Shown here piece by piece: positions 8,024-17,384 of a DNA stretch of 32,193 nucleotides. The position numbers and the translations under genes are program-made. Position 1 is the first letter of the stretch. Every line of letters begins with the position of its first letter. The notes under the pieces were generated by a model. The model had not been told where the DNA came from, ran no database searches, and was given only the letters and a program-made list of their open reading frames with translations. Source of the stretch: Urechidicola sp. (GTDB lineage: Bacteria; Bacteroidota; Bacteroidia; Flavobacteriales; Flavobacteriaceae). The stretch covers positions 1 to 32,193 of the forward strand of contig JAQRMW010000234.1 of assembly GCA_028599075.1 (NCBI GenBank). Direction: 5' to 3'.

Positions 8024-8749
8024 TTACTCTACATTGAAAGAAATTGGCAACATATAAGTTACGTTTACTGGACGTCCTCTTTGTTTACCTGGAGTCATTT
8101 TTGGCAACATGTTTACAACTCTTTTTGCTTCTTTTTCTAATCTTTTGTGTGGAGCTCTTGCACCAAGAATTTCAATTCCTCCTGTTTTTGTAATTCTAAA
8201 TTGGATATATATTTTTTGTTTTCCTGGTGGCAAACCTAAATCACTTGCTAAATCTGCATTGAATTTACGTCCTATGAATTTATTTAAAGATCTATTTAAA
8301 CAATCTTTTTTTGCTTTTTTACCTTTTTCTTTTTCACAACCAGGATATACTGGAACATCCTCAATAATTGCGAAAGGCACATCTTCGTCAAAATCTTCTT
8401 CTTCTTCAACCTCAATAATTTCCTCAACCTCTACACTTTCGTTTTCATCAGTTTCTGTAGATTCTATAATTGTTTCTTCTACTTCTTCTTCATCTTCAAC
8501 AATCTCAATTACTTCTGGAGCTGGTGGTGGTGGTGGTGGTGGAGTTGTAATAACCTCTATTTCAAAATCTTCTACTTCTTCTTCTAATTCATGCTCAGAT
8601 GATACAACTTCTAATCCTTGACTTACTCTTTCGTAAGTTTTATGTTCAATAGCTAAATATACCGTCAATAAAGACAATACCAATCCTAATTGAAAAAATA
8701 TTCTTGTGTATCCTTCTAAATCTGCCTTAGGGCTTTTTTTAATTTCCAT
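8024..8749 (-). CDS. TonB-family energy transducer, first tandem copy (intact)
   Basis: The 241-residue protein has one membrane segment (~20-36, LGLVLSLLTVYLAIEH), a highly acidic linker with a PPPPPPPAP run at ~71-79, and a complete C-terminal TonB-like domain beginning VPVYPGCEKEKG and ending MLPISFNVE. The role is inner-membrane energy coupling to TonB-dependent outer membrane receptors. It is very close to the interrupted copy downstream, both in protein and at base level around the PGCEK motif, pointing to a fairly recent tandem duplication. The Pro run is encoded by a GGT microsatellite on the plus strand (8523-8542), a stretch liable to length change. Confidence 0.88.
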   Translation of the reverse strand: MEIKKSPKADLEGYTRIFFQLGLVLSLLTVYLAIEHKTYERVSQGLEVVSSEHELEEEVEDFEIEVITTPPPPPPPAPEVIEIVEDEEEVEETIIESTETDENESVEVEEIIEVEEEEDFDEDVPFAIIEDVPVYPGCEKEKGKKAKKDCLNRSLNKFIGRKFNADLASDLGLPPGKQKIYIQFRITKTGGIEILGARAPHKRLEKEAKRVVNMLPKMTPGKQRGRPVNVTYMLPISFNVE

Positions 8750-8770
8750 TCTAAAAAAAATTATAGTGTG

Positions 8771-8802
8771 CTAATTTAATAATTATAAACTGACTTATGC
8801 AA
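8771..8802 (-). promoter_or_regulatory. Possible promoter of the first TonB-like gene (TTG-N21-TAAATTAG)
   Basis: On the minus strand a TTG (8800-8802) stands 21 bases before TAAATTAG (8771-8778), one mismatch from TAnnTTTG. It lies 21 bases upstream of the ATG, between it and the VanZ-like gene. Confidence 0.35.
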
Positions 8803-8812
8803 AAAAATATTG

Positions 8813-9199
8813 TTAAATCCTCTTATACACTTTTAACAAATAGCTAAATGAACTCAGGGCTAATAGAATGCCAACTGTATTTGCAATTACATCATAATAA
8901 TCCATTGCTCTATTTTGGGTAAGTGTTTCTTGTAAAATTTCTAATATTACTCCAAATATAAAAACAACCACTGCTATTAGCAATTTACTCCTAAGCTCTT
9001 GATGAGATTTTTTAATTGCAAAAAACCAACTCAATGTTAAAGTAACATATGCAAGGCTATGCAAAAATTTATCAGAAACTGAAATTTTTACAGGTAAGTG
9101 TTTTAAAGATGATAAGCTTAAATATATAATAATTGCTGTTAGAGCAAATGAAATAAAGTAAGCATTACGCTCCAATAATTTCTTTATAGCTATCAGCAT
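8813..9199 (-). CDS. VanZ-like family membrane protein
   Basis: A 128-residue membrane protein with about four hydrophobic segments (~14-30, 44-62, 72-90, 104-122). It has the VanZ-family features [18 protein letters not shown] and the conserved [28 protein letters not shown], where acidic residues (EILQE, D-D) lie beside a membrane segment. VanZ itself gives low-level teicoplanin resistance, but most relatives, including flavobacterial ones placed after gcvH, have no known function. The start overlaps the end of gcvH by 35 bases, so translation is probably coupled; no later Met is available that would shorten the overlap. Confidence 0.8.
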   Translation of the reverse strand: MLIAIKKLLERNAYFISFALTAIIIYLSLSSLKHLPVKISVSDKFLHSLAYVTLTLSWFFAIKKSHQELRSKLLIAVVVFIFGVILEILQETLTQNRAMDYYDVIANTVGILLALSSFSYLLKVYKRI

Positions 9200-9545
9200 T
9201 TAAAAGGTCTTCTACTTGAGACATGTCAGAAATTTTTATTTTAATCATCCATCCTTTTCCGTATGGATCAGCATTTACTACTTCTGGTTCGTCTTCTAAT
9301 TCTTCATTAAATTCTACTACTTCTCCGGCCAACGGCATAAATAAATCAGAAACTGTTTTAACTGCTTCTACAGATCCAAAAACTTCATCTTTATCTAATT
9401 CATCATCTACAGTATCAACATCTACATATACTATATCTCCCAATTCACTTTGAGCAAAATGTGTTATTCCAATAGTTGCAATGTCTCCATCAATACGAAT
9501 CCATTCGTGGTCTTTGGTGTATTTTAATTCAGCAGGTATGCTCAT
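9165..9545 (-). CDS. gcvH: Glycine cleavage system H protein
   Basis: GcvH carries the aminomethyl group on a lipoyl arm between the P, T and L proteins of glycine cleavage in the cytoplasm. The 126-residue sequence is complete: [13 protein letters not shown] near the start, GDIVYVDV, and the lipoylated lysine in [11 protein letters not shown] (K63), followed by [13 protein letters not shown]. No other gcv gene is near, which is common in this phylum. A good promoter lies just upstream, separating it from sprA, and its end overlaps the VanZ-like gene by 35 bases. Confidence 0.95.
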   Translation of the reverse strand: MSIPAELKYTKDHEWIRIDGDIATIGITHFAQSELGDIVYVDVDTVDDELDKDEVFGSVEAVKTVSDLFMPLAGEVVEFNEELEDEPEVVNADPYGKGWMIKIKISDMSQVEDLLNADSYKEIIGA

Positions 9546-9569
9546 AATTTATATAATTAAGATTTCTTA

Positions 9570-9601
9570 CAAATTTAATGAAAAAGATAGATGCTATCCA
9601 A
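9570..9601 (-). promoter_or_regulatory. gcvH promoter TTG-N21-TAAATTTG
   Basis: On the minus strand TTG (9599-9601) stands 21 bases from an exact -7 box TAAATTTG (9570-9577), 24 bases upstream of the gcvH ATG. Both elements and their spacing fit the Bacteroidota consensus. Confidence 0.65.
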
Positions 9602-9664
9602 CATTTACAAAAATAAAATTGGATTAAAGTTTTCACTAAAAAGATAATTATTGTCAGAGTAATT

Positions 9665-12600
9665 TTAGTTGCCTAAGTTGTATCGAATGATAATCCCTGT
9701 ACTGAATGAGTTTCTTGGGAATGAAGTTGAAACTGCATAACGCGATGAGTTTTGATCGTAATAAAAAGATGCTGTTAAACTTCTACTTAAAGCATAGTCT
9801 GCTAAAAATTTAAGAGAAAATAATTTTTGACCACCGGTAACTTGATCATTGTCTTCGTCTATATCTCTAATTAAAGTAGTGTTATCTCTCAAACTTAAGT
9901 CAGCCCTAATAGTTAAATCACCATTAACGGTTTGGTTTTTATCGTTGAATTTAAACTTGAATTTTACATTTTTAATACGATAGCCTGCACCTACTATATA
10001 TTCTGTACCTGCAATTTCTGTCAATGTATTGTTATTGAAATTTAGGTTAAGCATTCTATCTTTTCTAACCTCAGCTTTTAATGAAAGTGAATTTCTCATT
10101 TTAAAATCTACTTTGGCAAGAGGCGAAAATTCCTCAATAACATTCACTGCCGAAAACAATCTATCGTTATAATAGTTACCAGCAATATCGGTTGTTGCAT
10201 AAGGATCATCTACATCGTACAACAAGTTATTGGTGTAATTATTTATAGAATACAACGAACGGTAGCCATGAGAAACCGTAAAACTCTGGAAATTTTTCTT
10301 AAACCATTTCATTCGCATTAGCCCTTTATAGGTCAATGTCCAATTAGGTAATGGCATATCTCTAAAAGCGCTTGTTCTTACTGAGTTTACACTCTTGCCT
10401 GAATAAGCAGCTACAAAGGCAGGTAACATAACTTGTTGGCTGTTTACTCCAAATCCTCCAATCAAAGCTCCATCAGCTTCTGCATCTTCAAACAATCGTT
10501 GTGAAATAACAGTACGATTGTCTTTAAATTCTTGAAACAATTTATCAGCATCGCCACCAAAAGCAGTTCTAATCATATTAAAGCTCATACTAAAGTTACC
10601 CATTTCAGAAACTGGGTTGTCTAATAGTATAGGATCGGGGTTTATTCTAACACCGTTAACTTCAGCAAGATCATTTACAACATCAATTTGTTGAACTACG
10701 TTTTTAGTATAGGTTTTTGTTGCAGATACTTCGATATCTAAATCTCTAACCGGACTTATATTTACAAAAATATCGAACTTATTAAAGTGCGTTTGAGAAT
10801 AGGTACGGTTGTAATAGTCCTCATCAGGGTCACCATTTGGATTATTAATGTTTCTAGAAACCAACCATCCGTTTTCCAAAGCTCTATTTCTAATATCTAT
10901 CTGACTTCCAAAAACAAATCCGAAGCTTGGTGCTGAACTTCCTGAGTAATTATCTAATCCTAAAAATCCTGTTTGTGGAATAAATCCACCTACAAAAATA
11001 CCATTTCGCTCGCTATAGGTAACACGTGTTTTTTTAATCATCATTAAAACATCTAAAGATGCTTTACCAATCTTATTTCCTTTTTTCTTAGTAGCTGGTA
11101 ATTGTTTTGTAATTGCGTTACCATCTTCATCTTTTTCTCCTGTTTTTACAACTTTTCCCGGAACTGTTCTTTTTGTAAATAATTTGGTCAATCCAGAATT
11201 TCTATACAATCTTTCAAAATCTGCATCGACAGATAAATTATGTGTATTAGAATTTTGAATGGTATTACCAATTCTATCTACATAAGATAAAGATGCCGAC
11301 TGCCAATCATAATCTGCTGCGTAAGCATAATCAGAACGGATAAAATCTAAGAAAGGTAATTTATCAATTGGTATTTGATAAGTAGCGCTTAAAGTTTGAT
11401 GGTAATGCTCTGGGCGACCTATTGTAAAGAAATTATCATAGAGTGATATATCATCACTTGCACTAAAATCATCATACACATAATTGTTCAAAGCTCTAAA
11501 TGTAAATTGAAGTGATTTCGTTAAATTATAGCCGATGCTGTAATCCCAATCAAACATAAAATTGCGTTGTTTTAAGGTTGGTAATTCTGGTAAACCTTCT
11601 ACCAAACTACGCGATGTTTGTTCGTTATAACTTCTAATAATATTAGAATTCACAGAAATATTAGAGGGTAATAAACTAAAGTTAAAGTCTTTAATAAACT
11701 GCAAATATTTTTTCTTGGTTAAAAATCCCCAATTTTGAAAAGGCTCTATACTTTTTTGTGGAAATGCATAATTATAATTTGCAGATGCTCTCACATTTTG
11801 ATCTACAAATTTCTTAACATTGTAGTCTTGATGTTTTACTTCATTGTAAGCATACGAAACCGACAAGTTTTCTACGTCATAAAAATGTTGCTTCTTATTA
11901 GGGTCGGTTCTGTCTTTTCTAACATTGATTAAGCTAAAGCTCGTTCGCTCAGTATGATCTGTAGATTCACTACTATTTGGATTAATATCAACTGCATCTT
12001 CATACAAAACATCTTGGTATTGTGCGTCGTATTTTGGATCGTGAAACTCCTCTGACTTACTATAATTAACCGGTACTTTAACTCCCCAATCTTTTGGTAG
12101 TAATTGCCCCATATTAATATTGGTAACAATGTCGTATAATTTTGATTCTTCTTGATTTCGCTCTTGTAAGCTTTGTTCTATCCCACCAAAACCAATAGTT
12201 TCCATTCTACCTGTTAATGATATATCAGCAAAATCAGCAAAATTAGCATCTGCGGTTACAACAGCAGCCCAACCACCTTCATTATCAAAACCAGCAGTTC
12301 GCAATTCATTAAACCACAATTCAGCTCCGTTAGTTATCGCTGAATTATTTTTAACCCCCAACATTATAGTTCTAACATTTCCTAAGTTCGGATTTCCTTT
12401 TACTCTAATTTCGTAACCCTCTAATCCTTCGATTGGTGATGGGGTCCCATAAGCAGGATAAATATTACTTGGTGGCACACCGTCTGTAAAACGCAATAAT
12501 TTCAATTTCCCTAAATGCTCTAACAATACGTTAAAATCATTCGGCCAAATTTCTTCTGCAGACACTGCACCAAAATCAGTTACTTTTAAAGGCACTTCTA

Positions 12601-15600
12601 TTTGATAATAGTTGTCATTTAAATCACTACCAACTCTTAATATAGCTTGAAAATCATCATCGTTCACGGCCAATTTACTGAGTGCCTCTAAATGTACAAA
12701 CATTTTAAGTTTGTTATACATTCTTAAATCTGTACTTACATTTTTATAAACTGCTCTTGTTTCGCCTGGTAATAAATCTTCTACTTTCATAGAAAGTGAT
12801 TGCTCGTTTTGCAATTGCACTCTTGTACTACCTTGTAAACGTTCTCTTTCAATTCCTGGTGGTACGACATACGGAATTGGATCACGAGATTCGTTTTGCT
12901 CTACATTTACAACACCCACTGTAAAGTTTTCTAATTCAACTGGATCTAAATCTGGAGGGGTAGGGTTATCAGATTCGTCAATTTCTTTTACATAACGCCT
13001 CCACTCTCCACGCACCAATTGCAATTCTGCAAAACGCAATACAACGGGCATTTTAAATTTGGTCATAAACATTCTCATAAAACGGATAGAATTAAATCCT
13101 TCCATCCCATTAATGACCTCATCTGGGGTGTTTATCGGAATTCTAAATTGTATCCATCTAAAATCTTTAGTACTACCATCATCTAGTAAAACTGAAACAT
13201 TTTTTTCATCAACAATATTGTTTTGACCTACAACCAGTTGATTTGAATTCATCGAAACTCTATATTGATAATAACTCTCAACAGAACTCATCGTTTGGTC
13301 TTTATCAATATCCTCAACATCTGGATTGTTAGTTGCTGATGTAGGAAACGATTCTGGTGACAACGAAGCTGTTGGTGAGTTACCTTGTGTATTGTTAAAG
13401 TCTTTATATCGCGTTAAAATTCCGGCATCAGCTGCATCGTATTCGCTGCCTCTAAAATAACGGTAGTTATCTGATGATGGGTCAGGTCCAAAGCTAGTAC
13501 CAAACATAGCAGCCTCTTCTTCATCATTTAAACCGTCTAAGCCAATATCTTGATTTAACCTAGAAGCATCATCAATATCAAAAGTATATAATAAGGATTG
13601 TCCTGTTGGTACTTTACCCCAAATTGTTGCATCTGTATTTGTTGTTCCTCCTTCGGCAGGTAGACCATTTTCATAAATTTTTCTTCCGTCTTTTAAAACA
13701 TCCTCAGAGATATTACCCAAGTTAAAATACAATTCACCTACTTGGTTGATTGGATTTTGTGGATCAACCCCTAAAGGTAATCCTTCTTCATTGGTAATTG
13801 AATATTGTGGATATGGGTCTTGCATCCAAAATTGGATGTATTCTATATTTGCTTGCTCAAAATTGGTAACAGTTAAAGGTCTCGTTATACCACCCCATCT
13901 ATCTTCAGGATCTGTAAATTTACCATCGCCACCAACATTGTTTGTATCGTAATTATTCGACCCTCTCTCTGATGGGTAATACGATAAATCTAATGTTCTT
14001 ACCAAAGATGTTTGTGTAATATCACGATCTTGTTCTGGGAATAATTCTTCGAAACGTACCGATCTCACCTCTGCTCTAGATAATTCTGTGTCATCAATAT
14101 TACTTGGCTGTAAAGAAGAGCCACCATAAAATATTTGGTCAATAATATACCAAGCCATTTTAGCACGCTTTTTACCAAAATCTATAGTGTCGTCATCACC
14201 TCCAAAATCAAGACTTGTTTGCCCCTGTGGTGTACTTGCCATAAACCATTGCTGTGGTGTTTTTAATTCTAAGGGAATCTGAGCTCCTTCAAAGTCATCT
14301 ATATAAGAAGTTGGCTCTCCGTTTAACTCAATCTTATTAGGAGCACCCGGTAATAGGTAGGCAAAATCTCCTCTAACAGAAAAATTAGACGCTACATCAG
14401 TATCGATATTTGGGAGTTTATTTACCCACTTGGTAAACTTTTTTACCTCAGTTCCATAATCAGCTCTAAGGCCAAAAATAGTATTATTGATAGGTTCTGA
14501 ACCTATAAGAGCTTTTTGAGTTAATGGTTTTTCACGTAAATTTAAAATGGTAGCACCTGCTACAAATTTATCAGAAAATTTATGCTCAACATCAACTCCC
14601 ATAAATCGTTTTGCCTGTAAATTGAAAACAGAATTGTTTTCTACAGATACTTCAATAGGCGCATTTGATGCTTCTAAAGATGGATTTATAATTTGCACAC
14701 GCCCTATTTGATAATCAACTACATAATCAACTCCTTCGATTAACTCTCTACCACCAGTAGTAACAGTTACAGAACCTTGCGGAACGTTGAAAGCACCTAA
14801 AGCAATTCCGGAAGACCCTTCGGATTTAGTATATCCCTTTAAGAAATATTTGTCTTTGTTTTGATAATTATTTCTTGCTTCTGATTGTGTATTTTCATAC
14901 AACTCATTAAACACATAAATATCATCTGCAGGATCTGTCAAATCATTATCTATACTTTCACCAAATGGTTCTACTGTCGGAAAAATTACATATCCATTTA
15001 ATGAATTTACTGTTTGTCCTTCTACATAATCAAAGTAACCATCTCCTTCTGGCACCTCAAACTCATTTTGATCTAAACGGTCAACCTTAAATAAATTTAA
15101 TAAGGTTCTATCAGCAACACCAGGTGATACTGCATTTTGCAAAACATTAATAGGAACTCCAGTGTCGTCATCGCGATATAACAACTCAAAACGGAAACCA
15201 TCTCTAGACATTTGATAAGCTCCAAGCGCATAAATATTCTTCATCATCAAATCCCAAACCGGAGTAGTAGTATTGATGATTTCACTTCGCAATAATTTAA
15301 CAACTAAATTTTTTGGTGCCAAAACACCATCAGTAGAAAGCTCTCCAACTTTATAAACTTGATCGCTACCACTTATTGTATATTCATAAGCTACTGCCAA
15401 AACATCGGCATCACCCAAACGACGATTTAAAGAAATATATCCTAATTGCGGATGATATTCATATTCATTGGGTTGTAGCTTTTTAGCATTTTCTAAAACT
15501 GAGTAGTCTTTACCTTGAGTTAAAACATAAGGAGCCAAGGCACTATTAATTGTTGCAATTTCTCGAATAGGGCCATTCTCGGTCATTAAATTTACCAAGT

Positions 15601-16789
15601 CATTTGCTCCATTCGATGGATCTTGAATACCTCCAATTGGATTCACATTTCCTCCTCCAATATTCGTTAGATCGTTTTCTGCTATATCTGCTAAAGCAAC
15701 AATATTTCTAAAATCATCGGTAGATGCTTGTCGGTTGGTTACCCAAACTTCCATCCGAACAATATTTATTTGGCTACTAATTAGTGGAAATGATTGTAAC
15801 GCACCGTCATAATCATCTCTAAAAGTATGTGCTAAAAAAAAGTGGCGGTTGGCGTCATAATCTGTAGCCTTTAATTCAAATTCATTAATGGTAGATCCTC
15901 CTTCAGCCGAAACAGTTTTAGTTTGTGATTTTTGTTCTGCAAAAACTCCAGTTACCGTTGTCTTTCCAAATTGTAATTCTGTTTTAAAGCCAAATAAATT
16001 TTGCGCTCCAGTTACTAACGAGTTTTTTATCGGCATACTAACGTTACCTACTTCAATCTTCTGAATGATATCATCCTCCGTTGGTGTGTATTCTAACTTT
16101 ATCTGATTTTGAAAATCGAACGTAGATTGTGTATCATAATTTGCTGTTACTGCTAAACGAGTTCCAATTTTTGCGTTTATACTTGCTGTAATTTGCTGAT
16201 CAAAATCAAAGGTTGTGCTTTTTCTATTTCGTTCAGAAATTTGTGGGTTCTCTATATTTTGATGTAATACTCCCAATTTAATTTGAATGTTTCCTTGCGG
16301 ATTTACATCAATAGTATTACCCCCAAAAATAGTTGAGAAAAAATCTGAATTCACATAATAGGTTGGCAATAAGTCTCTTTGAGCTTCTTCTGCACCTGCT
16401 GTTCTGCCTCCAACTGCTTTTAGCTTTTCTTTGTAATGCTCTAGCATATCCTCTTTCAATCGATACTGAACATATTCATCGGTAGTCATGTATTTTGGTT
16501 GAGAAATATAATAGTCACCAATTTTTTCTCTGATGATATATCGTTTTAAAATAGGGTCGTATGTAACTTCAATTTCTGAGGGAGTATTCAACATCAAATT
16601 ACCACTTTGAGTATTGTTAAACTCGTAGGGTAAATCTGGTATTGAATCTAAAGTTGCAGGAGCAATAGAATCTGCATTTTGAGGAATCGGAATTGTAGGG
16701 GGTGGCGTTTGGGAAAACCCAGAAAAATGAGTACAAAGACTCAAGAAAAATAAAATGGCTAGTTTATATATAAAAGTATTTTCCCTCAA
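9665..16789 (-). CDS. sprA: SprA, giant outer membrane translocon of the type IX secretion system
   Basis: The 2374-residue protein begins with a signal peptide ending at GFSQ (residue 27). Its length is close to the ~2400 residues known for SprA. SprA (Sov in Porphyromonas) is the very large single-chain beta-barrel through which type IX substrates cross the outer membrane; it is needed for gliding and secretion in flavobacteria. Seen here: an early YYVNSDFFSTIFGGNTIDV stretch, long runs of alternating aromatic barrel strands, and a C-terminal strand rich in Tyr and Asn ending IIIRYNLGN. The start must be a TTG at 16789, since no ATG or GTG precedes the signal peptide in frame; it follows the ruvA stop by 4 bases, so it is probably translated by coupling. 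No frameshift is seen. Confidence 0.96.
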   Translation of the reverse strand: MRENTFIYKLAILFFLSLCTHFSGFSQTPPPTIPIPQNADSIAPATLDSIPDLPYEFNNTQSGNLMLNTPSEIEVTYDPILKRYIIREKIGDYYISQPKYMTTDEYVQYRLKEDMLEHYKEKLKAVGGRTAGAEEAQRDLLPTYYVNSDFFSTIFGGNTIDVNPQGNIQIKLGVLHQNIENPQISERNRKSTTFDFDQQITASINAKIGTRLAVTANYDTQSTFDFQNQIKLEYTPTEDDIIQKIEVGNVSMPIKNSLVTGAQNLFGFKTELQFGKTTVTGVFAEQKSQTKTVSAEGGSTINEFELKATDYDANRHFFLAHTFRDDYDGALQSFPLISSQINIVRMEVWVTNRQASTDDFRNIVALADIAENDLTNIGGGNVNPIGGIQDPSNGANDLVNLMTENGPIREIATINSALAPYVLTQGKDYSVLENAKKLQPNEYEYHPQLGYISLNRRLGDADVLAVAYEYTISGSDQVYKVGELSTDGVLAPKNLVVKLLRSEIINTTTPVWDLMMKNIYALGAYQMSRDGFRFELLYRDDDTGVPINVLQNAVSPGVADRTLLNLFKVDRLDQNEFEVPEGDGYFDYVEGQTVNSLNGYVIFPTVEPFGESIDNDLTDPADDIYVFNELYENTQSEARNNYQNKDKYFLKGYTKSEGSSGIALGAFNVPQGSVTVTTGGRELIEGVDYVVDYQIGRVQIINPSLEASNAPIEVSVENNSVFNLQAKRFMGVDVEHKFSDKFVAGATILNLREKPLTQKALIGSEPINNTIFGLRADYGTEVKKFTKWVNKLPNIDTDVASNFSVRGDFAYLLPGAPNKIELNGEPTSYIDDFEGAQIPLELKTPQQWFMASTPQGQTSLDFGGDDDTIDFGKKRAKMAWYIIDQIFYGGSSLQPSNIDDTELSRAEVRSVRFEELFPEQDRDITQTSLVRTLDLSYYPSERGSNNYDTNNVGGDGKFTDPEDRWGGITRPLTVTNFEQANIEYIQFWMQDPYPQYSITNEEGLPLGVDPQNPINQVGELYFNLGNISEDVLKDGRKIYENGLPAEGGTTNTDATIWGKVPTGQSLLYTFDIDDASRLNQDIGLDGLNDEEEAAMFGTSFGPDPSSDNYRYFRGSEYDAADAGILTRYKDFNNTQGNSPTASLSPESFPTSATNNPDVEDIDKDQTMSSVESYYQYRVSMNSNQLVVGQNNIVDEKNVSVLLDDGSTKDFRWIQFRIPINTPDEVINGMEGFNSIRFMRMFMTKFKMPVVLRFAELQLVRGEWRRYVKEIDESDNPTPPDLDPVELENFTVGVVNVEQNESRDPIPYVVPPGIERERLQGSTRVQLQNEQSLSMKVEDLLPGETRAVYKNVSTDLRMYNKLKMFVHLEALSKLAVNDDDFQAILRVGSDLNDNYYQIEVPLKVTDFGAVSAEEIWPNDFNVLLEHLGKLKLLRFTDGVPPSNIYPAYGTPSPIEGLEGYEIRVKGNPNLGNVRTIMLGVKNNSAITNGAELWFNELRTAGFDNEGGWAAVVTADANFADFADISLTGRMETIGFGGIEQSLQERNQEESKLYDIVTNINMGQLLPKDWGVKVPVNYSKSEEFHDPKYDAQYQDVLYEDAVDINPNSSESTDHTERTSFSLINVRKDRTDPNKKQHFYDVENLSVSYAYNEVKHQDYNVKKFVDQNVRASANYNYAFPQKSIEPFQNWGFLTKKKYLQFIKDFNFSLLPSNISVNSNIIRSYNEQTSRSLVEGLPELPTLKQRNFMFDWDYSIGYNLTKSLQFTFRALNNYVYDDFSASDDISLYDNFFTIGRPEHYHQTLSATYQIPIDKLPFLDFIRSDYAYAADYDWQSASLSYVDRIGNTIQNSNTHNLSVDADFERLYRNSGLTKLFTKRTVPGKVVKTGEKDEDGNAITKQLPATKKKGNKIGKASLDVLMMIKKTRVTYSERNGIFVGGFIPQTGFLGLDNYSGSSAPSFGFVFGSQIDIRNRALENGWLVSRNINNPNGDPDEDYYNRTYSQTHFNKFDIFVNISPVRDLDIEVSATKTYTKNVVQQIDVVNDLAEVNGVRINPDPILLDNPVSEMGNFSMSFNMIRTAFGGDADKLFQEFKDNRTVISQRLFEDAEADGALIGGFGVNSQQVMLPAFVAAYSGKSVNSVRTSAFRDMPLPNWTLTYKGLMRMKWFKKNFQSFTVSHGYRSLYSINNYTNNLLYDVDDPYATTDIAGNYYNDRLFSAVNVIEEFSPLAKVDFKMRNSLSLKAEVRKDRMLNLNFNNNTLTEIAGTEYIVGAGYRIKNVKFKFKFNDKNQTVNGDLTIRADLSLRDNTTLIRDIDEDNDQVTGGQKLFSLKFLADYALSRSLTASFYYDQNSSRYAVSTSFPRNSFSTGIIIRYNLGN

Positions 16790-16793
16790 CTCG

Positions 16794-17375
16794 TTACAAA
16801 TTTTTAAGCGCTTGCTTGATAAGACCTTCTACACTCATAGAAATATCTGTTCTCAAAATCCTATCAATTACCTTTTCTGACTGCTTTCTGGTAAAGCCTA
16901 AAACCTCTAAGGCTGTTAACGCTTCTTCTTTGCTTGTATTGCTTTGAACACCCGAAACTTCATCCATTCCGTATGTTTTTATAATCTTGTCTTTTAAATC
17001 GATAATAACCCGTTGTGATGTTTTGACTCCAATCCCTTTTACAGATTGAATTTTAGCAGCATCGCCAGATGCAATTGCTTGTTGAATTTCTTCAGTTGTC
17101 ATTGAAGACAACATGGTTCTCGCAGTGCTGGGACCAACTCCTGAAACAGATATTAATAATTTAAAAATTTCGCGTTCTATTTTTTCAATAAATCCAAATA
17201 AGGTGTTTGAATCTTCTTTTACTGACAAATAGGTGTGTAAAAAAATGGTTTCATCATCGGGTAACTTAGAAAAAGTATTTAATGAAATATGAGCGTAATA
17301 CCCTACACCATTACACTCAACAATTACATAAGTTGGATTTTTTTCTACTAATTTACCTCTTAAATGTGTAATCAT
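16794..17375 (-). CDS. ruvA: Holliday junction helicase subunit RuvA
   Basis: RuvA binds four-way DNA junctions as a tetramer and loads RuvB for branch migration. The 193-residue protein shows the N-terminal OB fold (MITHLRGKLVEKNPTYVIVECNGVGYYAH), two helix-hairpin-helix motifs (VSGVGPSTARTML at ~79-91 and VKGIGVKTSQRVI at ~114-126), and the C-terminal RuvB-contact helices (EALTALEVLGFTRKQSEK). It lies between maeB (9-base gap) and sprA (4-base gap) in one run. ruvB is not in the window. Confidence 0.95.
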   Translation of the reverse strand: MITHLRGKLVEKNPTYVIVECNGVGYYAHISLNTFSKLPDDETIFLHTYLSVKEDSNTLFGFIEKIEREIFKLLISVSGVGPSTARTMLSSMTTEEIQQAIASGDAAKIQSVKGIGVKTSQRVIIDLKDKIIKTYGMDEVSGVQSNTSKEEALTALEVLGFTRKQSEKVIDRILRTDISMSVEGLIKQALKNL

Positions 17376-17384
17376 TTTTTCGTT

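Noticed and set aside
8109..8621. 170-codon plus-strand open frame rich in Ser, Thr and Gly
   Set aside because: It is the reverse of the Glu-rich and Pro-rich linker of the TonB-like gene; the composition follows from the opposite strand.
11929..12129. Minus-strand 66-codon open frame inside sprA
   Set aside because: Out of frame with the intact sprA coding sequence and without any recognisable feature.
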